From positions 248,001-312,000 of the forward strand of contig JACKJB010000002.1 of assembly GCA_020638155.1 (NCBI GenBank): a stretch of DNA of 64,000 nt. Direction: 5' to 3'. How positions within the stretch are numbered: the first letter of the stretch is position 1; each line of letters starts with the position of its first letter. The stretch is from Rhodospirillales bacterium. Lineage in GTDB: Bacteria; Pseudomonadota; Alphaproteobacteria; Micavibrionales; Micavibrionaceae. The position numbers and the translations under genes are program-made. The notes under the pieces were generated by a model. The model did not search any database. It had not been told where the DNA came from and saw nothing but the letters and a program-made list of their open reading frames with translations. This document shows positions 8,877 through 17,985 of the stretch, piece after piece.

Positions 8877-9545
8877 TTAGCGCGGCAGCAGGACCTGGTA
8901 ATAGAAATATTCGTCCGGATCCGGTGAGGTATCCTGTACGCAGGCACTGAACACGCCGCTGACCGCCGCGCCGCTGATCTGGGCGCTGGCGTTATAACTT
9001 CCCTGAAATTTGGTGCTGTCTTCGATGCCGTTCCCGTCCGTGGGCATGGCGCTGATATCAAGCGCTTCGTTAATCTCCCGGCACACGACGGAGGAGAGTT
9101 GCGGCAGGATCAGTAGCAGATCGGCATTCCCGTCCTGGCCGATGCCGGCCACGGTATTCTCGCCGCTGAACAGCCATGGTGACGGGCTGGCAAAATTATC
9201 GGCCGAACTCCAGCTGATGCCGCCACCATCGCTATTGAACACCTTGCAGCGATTATTGGAGGCCGGGCAGTTGGCATTGGTATATCCGCCGACGATGCCG
9301 TTTTCAAAGCTGATCGCGTTCTCGGAGCGGCTTTTGCTGTAGACACGGTTGACGGCGCGCTCGGCACTTTGGGCGTAGCTGATGATATCGGTGGCGGCGA
9401 TCTGCGCCTGTTTTTCGGTCATGTTTTCGCCGCCCTGGCGGGCACCGCGGCTGAAAGTATACATCAGCGCGGCAAACAGGACTACGCCGACCATGACCAT
9501 AAAGAAGGCGTTACCGCTTTCCGCTGTTCTAGCTGGCCGCATCAT
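8877..9545 (-). CDS. Small membrane-anchored, pilin-like protein at the end of the dot block
   Basis: A protein of about 222 residues with one N-terminal membrane segment (about residues 11-30, GNAFFMVMVGVVLFAALMY), then a helix rich in polar residues and a secreted-looking C-terminal part with four cysteines. The layout resembles pseudopilin or Tad minor-pilin proteins, but I see no convincing prepilin peptidase site, so the family stays open. I used ATG 9545 (or 9542), which overlaps the end of dotL by 14-17 bases and suggests translational coupling. The longer frame upstream is a shadow of the dotL proline-rich tail. Confidence 0.7.
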   Translation of the reverse strand: MMRPARTAESGNAFFMVMVGVVLFAALMYTFSRGARQGGENMTEKQAQIAATDIISYAQSAERAVNRVYSKSRSENAISFENGIVGGYTNANCPASNNRCKVFNSDGGGISWSSADNFASPSPWLFSGENTVAGIGQDGNADLLLILPQLSSVVCREINEALDISAMPTDGNGIEDSTKFQGSYNASAQISGAAVSGVFSACVQDTSPDPDEYFYYQVLLPR

Positions 9546-12006
9546 CGTCAGTATCTTTGCGTTTGAACAAGGCGGCTGCGGCATCTTCCCCGGCTTTCTT
9601 GAGGGTTTTTTCCGCTTCCGGATCGACGGGGGCGGCTGGCTTTTGCTCGGCAGGCGGCGGCGCTGCCTGTGGCGGAGGTTCTGCAGCAGTGGGTGGCGTC
9701 TCGGGATGCTGTGCTGCAGGAGGTGTTTCAGGTTGTACCGGGGCGGGCGGTGGCGCGTTGTCTGTATCGCCTGCAGGTTTTTTGGCAAAGAACCCTAGCG
9801 GGTTGCCACCTTCGTCTGCCGGGGGTTCTGATGCCTGTGGCTCGGGCTCTGCCGGCGGCGTTGCAGCCGGCGGCGGTTCCGGTGTTTGTTGTTGTGTGGG
9901 TTCAGGCACCGGGCTGGGGGCAGAAGGCTCCGTTTTTGCTTCCGGTTGTGGCGGTGCGGCAGGCGGTGTTGATGGTGGTGTTGATGGTGGTGCGGGCGGC
10001 GGCGCACTGCCGGCAGCTTCGGCTTCGATCGGGTTGTCTATGCCGTATACACCGGCGATTGAAATCATGCCGCTTTCCGTGCCTTCGCGTCCGGCCCGTT
10101 CGCCGAGATCAAATCCTTCGGCAAGGGCAGCGATCTCAGGTTCCGTGTCGAGAGCCACATCGGCTTTGAGTGCGGTCCAGGTTTTGTGCACCATCAGGTC
10201 GCGCACTTTGGTGATAACCCCGGCATGGCGGATCAGGTTTTCATCCGGCGGCGGCAAGGCGACGAAACGTGTTACCCGCATGGCTTTTGCAAAGCCGGGG
10301 TTCGAGTAGAAGATCCTGGATTCCATCACCGCTTCACCAAAGGTGATGATGGCCTGACCTTCGGTAAAGCCGCGCAGCCCGTCATAGCTGGCGCGCGGCC
10401 GGATCTGCATGCTGGCCTGCTGGTTATCGTAATAAGACCCGGTGCTGGCACCGCCACTGAGCTGGAAGCCGGAGGATTCCATGACGATGGCAGAGCCGAC
10501 GGTTTTTTCGAAGAATTCCTTGGTTTGGGTCGGGTCTTCGAGTTTACCGAAAATTTTGATGTTACAGTTCGCGGTGATGGACCGGGCTTCTTCCTTGACC
10601 CGTTTTTCAAGGGCTGGCAAATCCTGCGCGGCGTAGATCAGGCAGAAGCCGAGCGACCGGGCCTGTGCGGCCATAACCGCCATGCCCTGTGATGTATAGT
10701 ACCCGACCTCATCGAAGATGGTCATGAACGGGGTTGAAGATTGCGTCGGTTTATTTTCAATGACGGTGGCGGATTCCCCTTCCACGGTCGCGCCGAGCGA
10801 TGACCCCATCATCCCCTTGATGGTAGCAGCAACAATTTTACCGAGGTTGGCCGTTTCATCGCTGGATTTTTCAAGGGCCGGGATCAGAACGACGAGGATG
10901 CGGCGGTTCAGAACGACATCAACCATGTCAACGTCTGCAGCCTGGGTATCGAAGATGTAACCATATTCATCACCGAGTGACTGCAGCGCGCGGGTAAACT
11001 GCATCGACAGATAGCCGTGTTGCTGGCTGGCGGTGGTGGTGTCGTATTGCGGTTGGTCGGGGCCGGGCGGCTTGACCTGCCCCTGATCGTCATAGGCATC
11101 GGCGATAAAGCCCGGCAGCGTATCCAGATAACCTTCCAGACCGACCTTGATATCCGGGGGCAGTATCGGGTCGCGCGCCAGTTTGATAACGTTTGGCAAA
11201 GTCAGGAATTCCCGGATGGTACTGACCGACATCGGGATGTCCTGGTTATCGCGCTTCCATGTCAGGGCAGGCATCACAGAGCTGATAAGGGAAACGGCCC
11301 GTTCTTTCCACATCGCGTTATCGCCTTCGGCATCCGGCATCAGGCTGACCAGCATGTTGGTCAGGTAAGATGCGGAACCGGATGAAAACGGGTTCATCGT
11401 GTTGGACGGGGCCTTGGTATCGGAGTTTCCGGTCATATAGTTCAGGACCATCAAATCATCATCCCGTCCGAAGCGGCGTACGAGCGAGGAGAGCGATGAC
11501 CACAAGTCGGTATCGGCTTTACCATCGACATACACGAAGCCGGATGCCCAGGTCATGGCGTTGGTGACCATGGATTTCAGGCCTTCGGTCTTACCGGAAC
11601 CGGTTGTCCCGAGGAACAGGACGTGCGTCCGGGCATCGGAGTTACTAAACCAGATTTCCTCGTTAGTCTTATCGACGTTCCCAAGGTATAGGATGCCTTC
11701 GGGCTTACCGCCCCGGCCCGGTCCCATATTGTTGCTGTCTTTCCACTTCGATCCCATAGGCAGCTTGAACGCAAGGCTGCGGTCGCGGGTCAAAAGCCAG
11801 ATGAAGTACCCGATATACAGCAGCAGCAGCAGGTCGGCGAACAGGACAACGGAGTCGAAGAAATATAAGCTACCGGCACCAATAAAGAAAATCGCGAAAG
11901 AGTTGGACGGCGTTTGCAGCCATTCGGCAAGACGGACATACATTGGCCGGATGTCCCGGAGGACATCGGTATGTTTGCGCTCATATTTTCTCTGGTCTAA
12001 TGCCAT
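9529..12006 (-). CDS. dotL: Type IVB secretion coupling ATPase DotL/IcmO
   Basis: DotL is the inner-membrane coupling ATPase that recruits substrates to the Dot/Icm secretion system. The 825-residue product has two membrane segments (about residues 35-72), a Walker A GTTGSGKT (133-140), a Walker B MTIFDEVG (about 428-435) and an AQDLP switch just after. Residues about 660-800 form an extended Pro/Ala/Glu/Gln-rich tail, followed by a charged helix. In Legionella the DotL C-terminus binds chaperones and DotN; here the tail is very different and may serve the same role. It lies 16 bases after the small TM protein gene and downstream of dotM. Confidence 0.88.
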   Translation of the reverse strand: MALDQRKYERKHTDVLRDIRPMYVRLAEWLQTPSNSFAIFFIGAGSLYFFDSVVLFADLLLLLYIGYFIWLLTRDRSLAFKLPMGSKWKDSNNMGPGRGGKPEGILYLGNVDKTNEEIWFSNSDARTHVLFLGTTGSGKTEGLKSMVTNAMTWASGFVYVDGKADTDLWSSLSSLVRRFGRDDDLMVLNYMTGNSDTKAPSNTMNPFSSGSASYLTNMLVSLMPDAEGDNAMWKERAVSLISSVMPALTWKRDNQDIPMSVSTIREFLTLPNVIKLARDPILPPDIKVGLEGYLDTLPGFIADAYDDQGQVKPPGPDQPQYDTTTASQQHGYLSMQFTRALQSLGDEYGYIFDTQAADVDMVDVVLNRRILVVLIPALEKSSDETANLGKIVAATIKGMMGSSLGATVEGESATVIENKPTQSSTPFMTIFDEVGYYTSQGMAVMAAQARSLGFCLIYAAQDLPALEKRVKEEARSITANCNIKIFGKLEDPTQTKEFFEKTVGSAIVMESSGFQLSGGASTGSYYDNQQASMQIRPRASYDGLRGFTEGQAIITFGEAVMESRIFYSNPGFAKAMRVTRFVALPPPDENLIRHAGVITKVRDLMVHKTWTALKADVALDTEPEIAALAEGFDLGERAGREGTESGMISIAGVYGIDNPIEAEAAGSAPPPAPPSTPPSTPPAAPPQPEAKTEPSAPSPVPEPTQQQTPEPPPAATPPAEPEPQASEPPADEGGNPLGFFAKKPAGDTDNAPPPAPVQPETPPAAQHPETPPTAAEPPPQAAPPPAEQKPAAPVDPEAEKTLKKAGEDAAAALFKRKDTDDDAAS

Positions 12007-12022
12007 GGGCTGATGATTGATC

Positions 12023-12559
12023 CTATTGTTGTCTTAAAAAGTCGTCGGCGGACATTGGTACGCCGGGCGCGCCGCTCGCCGATCCTTCTGGGCCTGCGCT
12101 TGATGTCGCTGCGCTGCCTCCTGAGAAGGAAGCGCCTTTTTGCGGGCCGATCTGTGTCAGCATGAAGAGTATTCCGACCAGGATCACAACCCCGATAAGG
12201 CCTGCCATGGCGCCTGATTTGTTTTTGCCTGCCGTCACTGTTTTTCCGCTATCGTTGGCGGCAACCTTGCTCAGATTTTGCGCATGTTCCAATGCCTGGC
12301 TGGTGGACATCAGGGCCTTGAGCGCTTTGGCGCGGCTGTCGAAAGGTGCGATTTCCCGTGTTTCTCCCTTAGGCAGGCTCATCACCAGTATATGGTTTCC
12401 TTCTTTTTCCTGCAGTTCAAATGCAGCGGCTTTGATTTCTGTGAGCTCCATACGCCAGACGATCGGCGATTTCGCATCCGGCAGGGACAACACCAGCGTG
12501 TCATTGACGACTTTAGCGCTTGATGAGTATCCACCTGTTAAATTTTCCAGCCACTTCAT
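12023..12559 (-). CDS. Unknown single-pass membrane protein between dotM and dotL
   Basis: A 178-residue protein with an N-terminal soluble domain of about 90 residues rich in beta-type segments (VVNDTLVLSLPD, IVWRMELTEIKAA). A linker with SGAMAGL leads to one membrane helix at about residues 120-140, and a Gly/Ser/Ala-rich tail ends in DDFLRQQ. I do not recognise the family. It has a good AGGTAGGAAT ribosome site before ATG 12559. It is inserted between dotM and dotL, which are adjacent in Legionella, so it may be a lineage-specific subunit of the coupling complex. Confidence 0.8.
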   Translation of the reverse strand: MKWLENLTGGYSSSAKVVNDTLVLSLPDAKSPIVWRMELTEIKAAAFELQEKEGNHILVMSLPKGETREIAPFDSRAKALKALMSTSQALEHAQNLSKVAANDSGKTVTAGKNKSGAMAGLIGVVILVGILFMLTQIGPQKGASFSGGSAATSSAGPEGSASGAPGVPMSADDFLRQQ

Positions 12560-12606
12560 ATTCCTACCTCATTCTTGTTTGGGTCTTTGGTTGTTGTGTT
12601 CGTAGA

Positions 12607-13842
12607 TCATTTCTTTTTCACCGGTTTTTTGACTCCGGCTTTGGGTTGCTTGACGCCGCGCTTTTTCGATTTGCTGTAATCAAGTTGCGGTACCGGGCGG
12701 GCCCGTGCAGAACTCATATAATCACTGATGCTGCGGACGGCATTATCCAGTTTAGGAGTCGGGATCGGGCGCTGGGTCATCTTTTCAGCTTTGAAATGCG
12801 CCATGGCACCGAGGGCTTCCATATGAAAAGCCTGCCGCCCGAGATTGTTTAGCGGGTACCATAGATGGCGGTCATAACCGCGCAGCCAGACAAACTGAGC
12901 CGGGGCGAGAACGCCGCCTTCTTCGCGCGCGGTTTGCAGGCCGCGGATCAGGGCTGTCGTCTGGAAGGCGTGCTGGTTGCATTTTGACAGAACGGAACCG
13001 GCGAGGTTTTTGTCTTTCAGGATCGCGCGGGCTTCTTTCAGAAGTGTTTTGTCTTTTGAGAGCTGTAGCTTTGCTTCCTGCGACCAGCACATAGATAGCC
13101 TGCCGAGCATGTCATCGCACTCTTTTCGTTTGCGCGAGGCCTTCAGGCAGAAGGCGGCGAGCAGGACCTGTTTGTACGGTGGCAGGCGCAGCGGGCCTTG
13201 CCACCGCGGGCCGAGTTGCCTGGTAAAAGCAATATAGGTTGCGTTTTCATCAAGCTTGCCATCGGGGATCGGGATTTGATTATAGGCGACCCATTCTTCC
13301 GGGCCGAGCGCTTCGGCAAAAAGCGGTAAGTCTGCCGGTACCGGCGAGCCGGGTGCGCGCGGGGGCTGCTTGCCCGGATTGAATTTGATAAACGGGAAGA
13401 TTGCAGGGAAATTTTTTGACTGGGCGACGATCAGGCTGTCGATATTCATTTTGCGGCGATATTGCGTTCCCGGCCCGGCCGTTACAGACCAAAGCCCCAT
13501 TAATCCGATGATGGCAACGATCGGAATGCGTAGCGGCTCCATAGCTAATCGTGAAATAACGTCAATGATTTCCCCGGTCAGCTGGGTTGGTTTTAGTTTT
13601 TCAATATCCGGAATAGCCGCTTCGGGCGACAGGTTACTTTCACCGATGGAAACAGTATAGCTCTCGCTGACGAAAATGCTGACGAGCTTGATTTCAGCGA
13701 GCCGGAGCATGCGCACCAGGTCTTTGACCTGATATTCAAAGGAATACCAGAAAATAAACAGCAGGACGAGCGCTATGCCGCCAAGGATCATCCATCCAAT
13801 AGCGCTGTCATGCGTGGTATTTTTTTGTCCGTCGCCAGCCAT
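12607..13842 (-). CDS. dotM: Type IVB secretion coupling-complex protein DotM/IcmP
   Basis: DotM is a membrane partner of DotL in the type IV coupling complex and has been implicated in recognising acidic effector signals. The 411-residue product has membrane helices near residues 14-34 and 103-122. After these come the family segments QSKNFPAIFPF, EEWVAYN and, near the C-terminus, LRGYDRHLWYPLNNLGRQ with EALGAMAHF. The tail is Lys-rich (KKPVKKK). It is the first gene of a minus-strand block dotM, unknown TM gene, dotL, pilin-like gene. Confidence 0.85.
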   Translation of the reverse strand: MAGDGQKNTTHDSAIGWMILGGIALVLLFIFWYSFEYQVKDLVRMLRLAEIKLVSIFVSESYTVSIGESNLSPEAAIPDIEKLKPTQLTGEIIDVISRLAMEPLRIPIVAIIGLMGLWSVTAGPGTQYRRKMNIDSLIVAQSKNFPAIFPFIKFNPGKQPPRAPGSPVPADLPLFAEALGPEEWVAYNQIPIPDGKLDENATYIAFTRQLGPRWQGPLRLPPYKQVLLAAFCLKASRKRKECDDMLGRLSMCWSQEAKLQLSKDKTLLKEARAILKDKNLAGSVLSKCNQHAFQTTALIRGLQTAREEGGVLAPAQFVWLRGYDRHLWYPLNNLGRQAFHMEALGAMAHFKAEKMTQRPIPTPKLDNAVRSISDYMSSARARPVPQLDYSKSKKRGVKQPKAGVKKPVKKK

Positions 13843-14119
13843 ATTTAACTTGTGTACTCCGCCGGATTAGTGTGACCGGTTTTTGGCCCTGATAAAAGCC
13901 TGTCGAAAGATGCTGTTGGCCATAAGGCCGGAAAGTCGATCCCCAAAAACGACTACTTCTATTAATTTATCAAAAAAATGAGGCTGTTGCTACTCAGCAG
14001 ACCCGAAAACAATCATAATTCTTACCTGTTAAAAAAGCATTATGACGGGCCGTATTTACTTGTTAATGCTGTATTTATGTAATATAAATAGATAAACGCC
14101 ACTAAGATCGGTAAAAACT
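13843..14119. other. Divergent intergenic region between dotM and an unknown gene
   Basis: This 277-base AT-rich stretch separates two divergently transcribed units and must hold both promoters. I see no RNA gene or recognisable operator. The segment 14058-14100 is especially AT-rich and is the most likely promoter region for the plus-strand gene. Confidence 0.5.
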
Positions 14120-15583
14120 ATGCGTAATCTGAACAATGATGACGGCGCAGGTAATGGGGGTGGCGGGTCAGATACGTCTGCGCCGGGCAAGGCCGCGCCA
14201 AAGCCGCCGACTGCCGCGCAGGTTGCCGATTGGTGGGATGATTTCGCCAAAGCGGTCGAGGACCCGACAGTCAGTACCTACGATTATCTTAAAGACAGTC
14301 TTCTAAAGAACCTTGAGCTTGACGGCGCTGACGGGTTTGGCGATTTTGTCGGTAAGGCGCAGCAAAAGGCCCTGAAGGAGTTGCTGAGCCTGACTGATCT
14401 CGGTGAGCTGCGGAATACCGTTAAAAAGCTTGAACGCAACCGGCTGTTCTTTGATTACCGCACCCGTGTCGGGTTACAGGTTACCCGTGTTTTACTGGAT
14501 ACGTATTTATCGGCAAAAGAAAAATACGAACAGGAAGTGACGGAACGCGAGGCACACGGCAAACCGGCTCACACGGAACGACAAAAACAAGCGGAAATCG
14601 AGCGGATTGTTAAGGCCGAGTTGCAGGATTCAGATATTGCCGAGCGTGTTGAAGAGCTGGCGCAGATTTCCATCCCCGGCAAAGACAAAGAGCAAATCAG
14701 CGAAACGGTTACAGAGGCCCGGAAACAATTGCAGGACAAGCGTAACCTGAAGAAAATTTCCAATGATGTGATGGGGGTCTCAAAGAAATATTTTACGCTG
14801 GATAATACCGTCAATGTGGCCATCCATGCGTTACCTCTGATTACATGGCAGTATCGCTGGGCGCTGGCGGCGGTGTTCGGCGCTTATGTATCGAGGATGT
14901 CTGTGTATCATGGCTACAGGGCGATCAAGGCGCGATGGCAAGGGGACCTCGATACAGCGCGGGAAGAGGGACGAAAGACCTTAAAAGCGTTGAAGGCTGC
15001 GGGAGGGAATGCTCTGGCGATCGGGGTTTCGCCGCTGATTGGCCGTTTGCCCAAGGCCATTGCCGGGTTCGGTACTTTTTTTGTAACCAGGGCTTATAAT
15101 ATTTCACTCGATGTCTGGCATAAGATGCTGCAAAAGAAGGATGAGTTGAAAGCCCGTGCTGCGGCACAGGCCGGTAAAAAAGGGGTATGGAACAAGATCA
15201 AGGGATTTTTTACAGAGCATCAGGATACGCTGGCGGTGCTGACGGCCAAGGCTGTGAAAGGCAAGATGCCGCATGATCTGGGTGACAGCTTTGAAAAAGC
15301 GTCAAGCCGGTTGCCGCTGTCGCGGGTACGTTCTCTGAGCGGTAATCTCTGGAATGTCAGTAAAGCTGCCGGACGGCGCTTGCGCTATGAGTTTTATCGT
15401 GTGACCAATGTTTTTCGTGACGAGCCGAAAGACCTTTCGCAAATGCAGGCTGCTTTTGATAAAGCCTCGAAAGGGAAGCAAAATGAGGGTGCTGATACCC
15501 CGTCTGATAAGGTTGCAAACGATAATCTTTCCGAAAGCGCCGATAATGTGCCGCAGGACCGGCATATGAACGGTCCGCAGTAA
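14120..15583 (+). CDS. Unknown 487-residue protein divergent from dotM
   Basis: I do not recognise this protein. It has a Gly/Asp-rich N-terminus (residues 1-30) and a long helical region with predicted coiled-coil character (about 100-230, many Glu/Lys/Gln). A hydrophobic stretch follows around residues 235-260 (LPLITWQYRWALAAVFGAYV), then a Lys-rich helical region and a polar C-terminal tail (about 440-487). There is no signal peptide. It is transcribed away from the dotM-dotL block across a shared promoter region, so it could be a secretion-system accessory or effector; that is only inference. Confidence 0.8.
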   Translation: MRNLNNDDGAGNGGGGSDTSAPGKAAPKPPTAAQVADWWDDFAKAVEDPTVSTYDYLKDSLLKNLELDGADGFGDFVGKAQQKALKELLSLTDLGELRNTVKKLERNRLFFDYRTRVGLQVTRVLLDTYLSAKEKYEQEVTEREAHGKPAHTERQKQAEIERIVKAELQDSDIAERVEELAQISIPGKDKEQISETVTEARKQLQDKRNLKKISNDVMGVSKKYFTLDNTVNVAIHALPLITWQYRWALAAVFGAYVSRMSVYHGYRAIKARWQGDLDTAREEGRKTLKALKAAGGNALAIGVSPLIGRLPKAIAGFGTFFVTRAYNISLDVWHKMLQKKDELKARAAAQAGKKGVWNKIKGFFTEHQDTLAVLTAKAVKGKMPHDLGDSFEKASSRLPLSRVRSLSGNLWNVSKAAGRRLRYEFYRVTNVFRDEPKDLSQMQAAFDKASKGKQNEGADTPSDKVANDNLSESADNVPQDRHMNGPQ

Positions 15584-15764
15584 TACCGGCTGATCCTAAG
15601 ACGTGTCTACAGAATACCATGGCAGGCTGTTGTCGTGCGTGTCGTTCCGTATTATGCGCGCTTTGTCCTGATCGGTGGAAGTTCGTATTCCTGCTTAGGC
15701 AATATAATGGTAGCATGGCAAAGTATAATTTAAGTGATTTTAGTGCCCTGTTATAGAGAACGGA

Positions 15765-17483
15765 ATGGCCGAGCTGATCCATAAAAACGACGGAAATGAA
15801 AATGCCTGCAGGGACCGGACTCTTTGTAAGACGTATAGCCGCGTGTGTATGGTGATTTTTGTCGGTACGGTCATTTCCTTTATGTTTTTTCTCCTGATGT
15901 TGACTTACAGCATGCGCGAGATGGAAAAAGATTTCCGGCATGACGCATCGCTCCAGTTGGGCAGCGTTACGCGTAAAATCGATCTTTTTCTTCAGTTCAG
16001 TGAAGATTTGCGGGCTTTTTATGCGGCTTCTGAAAATGTGACGGCTGATGAATTTGCGCATTTCACCGCGTCTATTTTAAAGCGCGGGGACCTGGATTTT
16101 ATCAGCTGGGTTCCGTTCGCTGATACCGGGTCACTGCGGCAGGATATGATTTATTTTGAAACGCGTGATCCGGCTTTGACCGAAGCGGTCATACGCTTTT
16201 TGATCGAGGACGAAGCCTTGCATAAGCTTGCGCTGCAGACACGGAAAAGCGGGCGTATGACGTTTAGTGAGCCTGTCGATCTCCCGGCAGGGGACGACCG
16301 TGTGTTGCACGGCCAGTTCCTGGTCGATCCGATTTATCCGGAGAGGAAAGATGTTTCCGCAGACGTTCAGGGCTATGCCATTTCTTTTGTAAGGACCGTA
16401 CCGTTTTTTATGAACGTGTTCCAGTTGAACGAAGATATGCGGCAACGCAGAAACATTCACGTTTTCATGCATGACGGCGATGTAACCGGGCAACAAAAGA
16501 TTTTCGATCATTATGACGGGGAAGAGGCAGGGGGCTTTCCTGATTTTGATTATATACCGAATTATAAGCATACGTTTTCGGTTGAACAAACGATACCGAT
16601 CGGGAGTAGGTCCTTAAGCGTTGTGATTGAACCTTCGTTGTCGTATTTTACCGCCGCTAATAATGCGAGTGCATTGATGGCGTTGATTCTCGGCCTGTCT
16701 TTAACGGCGGTTACGGCGTTCTTATTTTATCGGCAGATCAGCCTGAACATTCATATTCAGGATGTGGTCGATGAACGAACCAAAGCATTGCGCGAAAGCA
16801 ACCAGGCGCTTGATGACTTCGTTTATATCGTTTCTCACGATCTTAAGGAGCCGCTGCGCGGGATATATAATTACGCTGTGTTCCTGCAGGAAGATTACGG
16901 CGATAAGCTGGAACAGGATGGCATTGATAAGCTGGAGACATTGCAAAAACTTTCCAAGCGGATGGAAGCTTTAATCGATACGTTGCTGCAATATTCACGG
17001 CTGGGCCGGACGGAACTTGCGATTAAACCGACGGATCTGAAGCGGGTGCTTGAAGAGGTTATTGAAATGATGGGGCCGCAGCTTGAAGCTGTTGATGCAG
17101 ACGTTACCGTTCAGGACGATATGCCGACAGTGATTTGTGATTATGCGCGGGTCAGTGAAATCTTTCGCAACCTGATTACCAACGGTCTTAAATATAACGA
17201 CCGGGATCAAAAGCATGTTGAGGTCGGCTTTACTTTGACGCATGAGACTGCACCGGGCACGCGGGTGTTTTTTGTCAAAGATAACGGGATCGGCATTGAT
17301 CCGGATCATCATGAGGTCGTGTTTAAAATGTTTAAACGGCTGCATGGCCGGGACGATTACGGCGGCGGGACGGGATCGGGTTTACCGATCGTGAAAAAAA
17401 TTATCGACCGTCACCAGGGGAAAATCTGGATAGAGCCTGCTGAGGGCGGCGGGACGGTTTTTTATTTTACGCTGGAAGCTTAG
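15765..17483 (+). CDS. CHASE-domain sensor histidine kinase
   Basis: A 572-residue membrane sensor kinase. Membrane helices lie near residues 28-48 and 305-322 and enclose a periplasmic CHASE-type domain (FISWVPF and the SEPVDLP region). The cytoplasmic part has a HisKA motif DDFVYIVSHDLKEPLR with the phospho-acceptor histidine. A HATPase domain follows with N-box IFRNLITNGLKYN, G1 KDNGIGID and G2 GTGSGLPIVKK. The HisKA/HATPase style is phytochrome-like. No response regulator is adjacent, so its partner is elsewhere. Its stop overlaps the stop of the convergent FlgC-like gene by four bases. Confidence 0.9.
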   Translation: MAELIHKNDGNENACRDRTLCKTYSRVCMVIFVGTVISFMFFLLMLTYSMREMEKDFRHDASLQLGSVTRKIDLFLQFSEDLRAFYAASENVTADEFAHFTASILKRGDLDFISWVPFADTGSLRQDMIYFETRDPALTEAVIRFLIEDEALHKLALQTRKSGRMTFSEPVDLPAGDDRVLHGQFLVDPIYPERKDVSADVQGYAISFVRTVPFFMNVFQLNEDMRQRRNIHVFMHDGDVTGQQKIFDHYDGEEAGGFPDFDYIPNYKHTFSVEQTIPIGSRSLSVVIEPSLSYFTAANNASALMALILGLSLTAVTAFLFYRQISLNIHIQDVVDERTKALRESNQALDDFVYIVSHDLKEPLRGIYNYAVFLQEDYGDKLEQDGIDKLETLQKLSKRMEALIDTLLQYSRLGRTELAIKPTDLKRVLEEVIEMMGPQLEAVDADVTVQDDMPTVICDYARVSEIFRNLITNGLKYNDRDQKHVEVGFTLTHETAPGTRVFFVKDNGIGIDPDHHEVVFKMFKRLHGRDDYGGGTGSGLPIVKKIIDRHQGKIWIEPAEGGGTVFYFTLEA

Positions 17484-17893
17484 GCTTCGTCATCAAAAAC
17501 GCCGAGCAGGTCTTCGTTTAGTTCGGATATCGTTTCAATGACTTTCAGGTTCGCCTGAAACGTATATTTGGACAGGTTCAGATTAACCGCTTCTTCCGCC
17601 AGATCGACATTCGGAACGCCGATAATGCCGTCTTCGTTGGCCAGCGGTGAGTCCGGGTCATAGGCCGGGACAAAGGGTGTTTTTTTCGGGATTACATCGC
17701 TTTTGACGCCCAGCGCGTTTCCGTCACTATCGGTGATGGTGCTCTGGACCGTGGTCCTGGCGCTGTATGGCGCATTGCCCGGATCGTCGATTGACCCGGC
17801 TGTGGTCAGGTTGGCAATGTTGGCAGCGCTCGCATCAGCCTTCTTCTGGCTGGCGAACAGGCCCGATAATGCAATCTGGATGGTGTTAATCAT
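17480..17893 (-). CDS. FlgC-like flagellar basal-body rod protein
   Basis: A 137-residue protein with the N-terminal rod/hook signature (MINTIQIALSGLFASQKKADASAANIANL) and a C-terminal heptad segment (NLNLSKYTFQANLKVIETISEL) typical of axial flagellar proteins. These helices pack into the rod of the flagellar basal body. It resembles FlgC by size and N-terminus, but the central part is divergent. No other flagellar gene is in the window, so it is an isolated copy, either a paralogue or a stray member of the regulon. Confidence 0.75.
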   Translation of the reverse strand: MINTIQIALSGLFASQKKADASAANIANLTTAGSIDDPGNAPYSARTTVQSTITDSDGNALGVKSDVIPKKTPFVPAYDPDSPLANEDGIIGVPNVDLAEEAVNLNLSKYTFQANLKVIETISELNEDLLGVFDDEA

Positions 17894-17985
17894 TAATTTA
17901 CGATACCATGGTTAAGTTAAGAATGGTTGAAAAAAGCTAAGAATCCTTAGCAATTTCAAAGACTTTTCCAGCGGGGGACCTTGCC

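Noticed and set aside
9557..10309. Gly/Ala/Ser-rich ORF (250 residues) on the plus strand
   Set aside because: It is the antisense of the proline-rich tail of dotL; its composition is explained by that.
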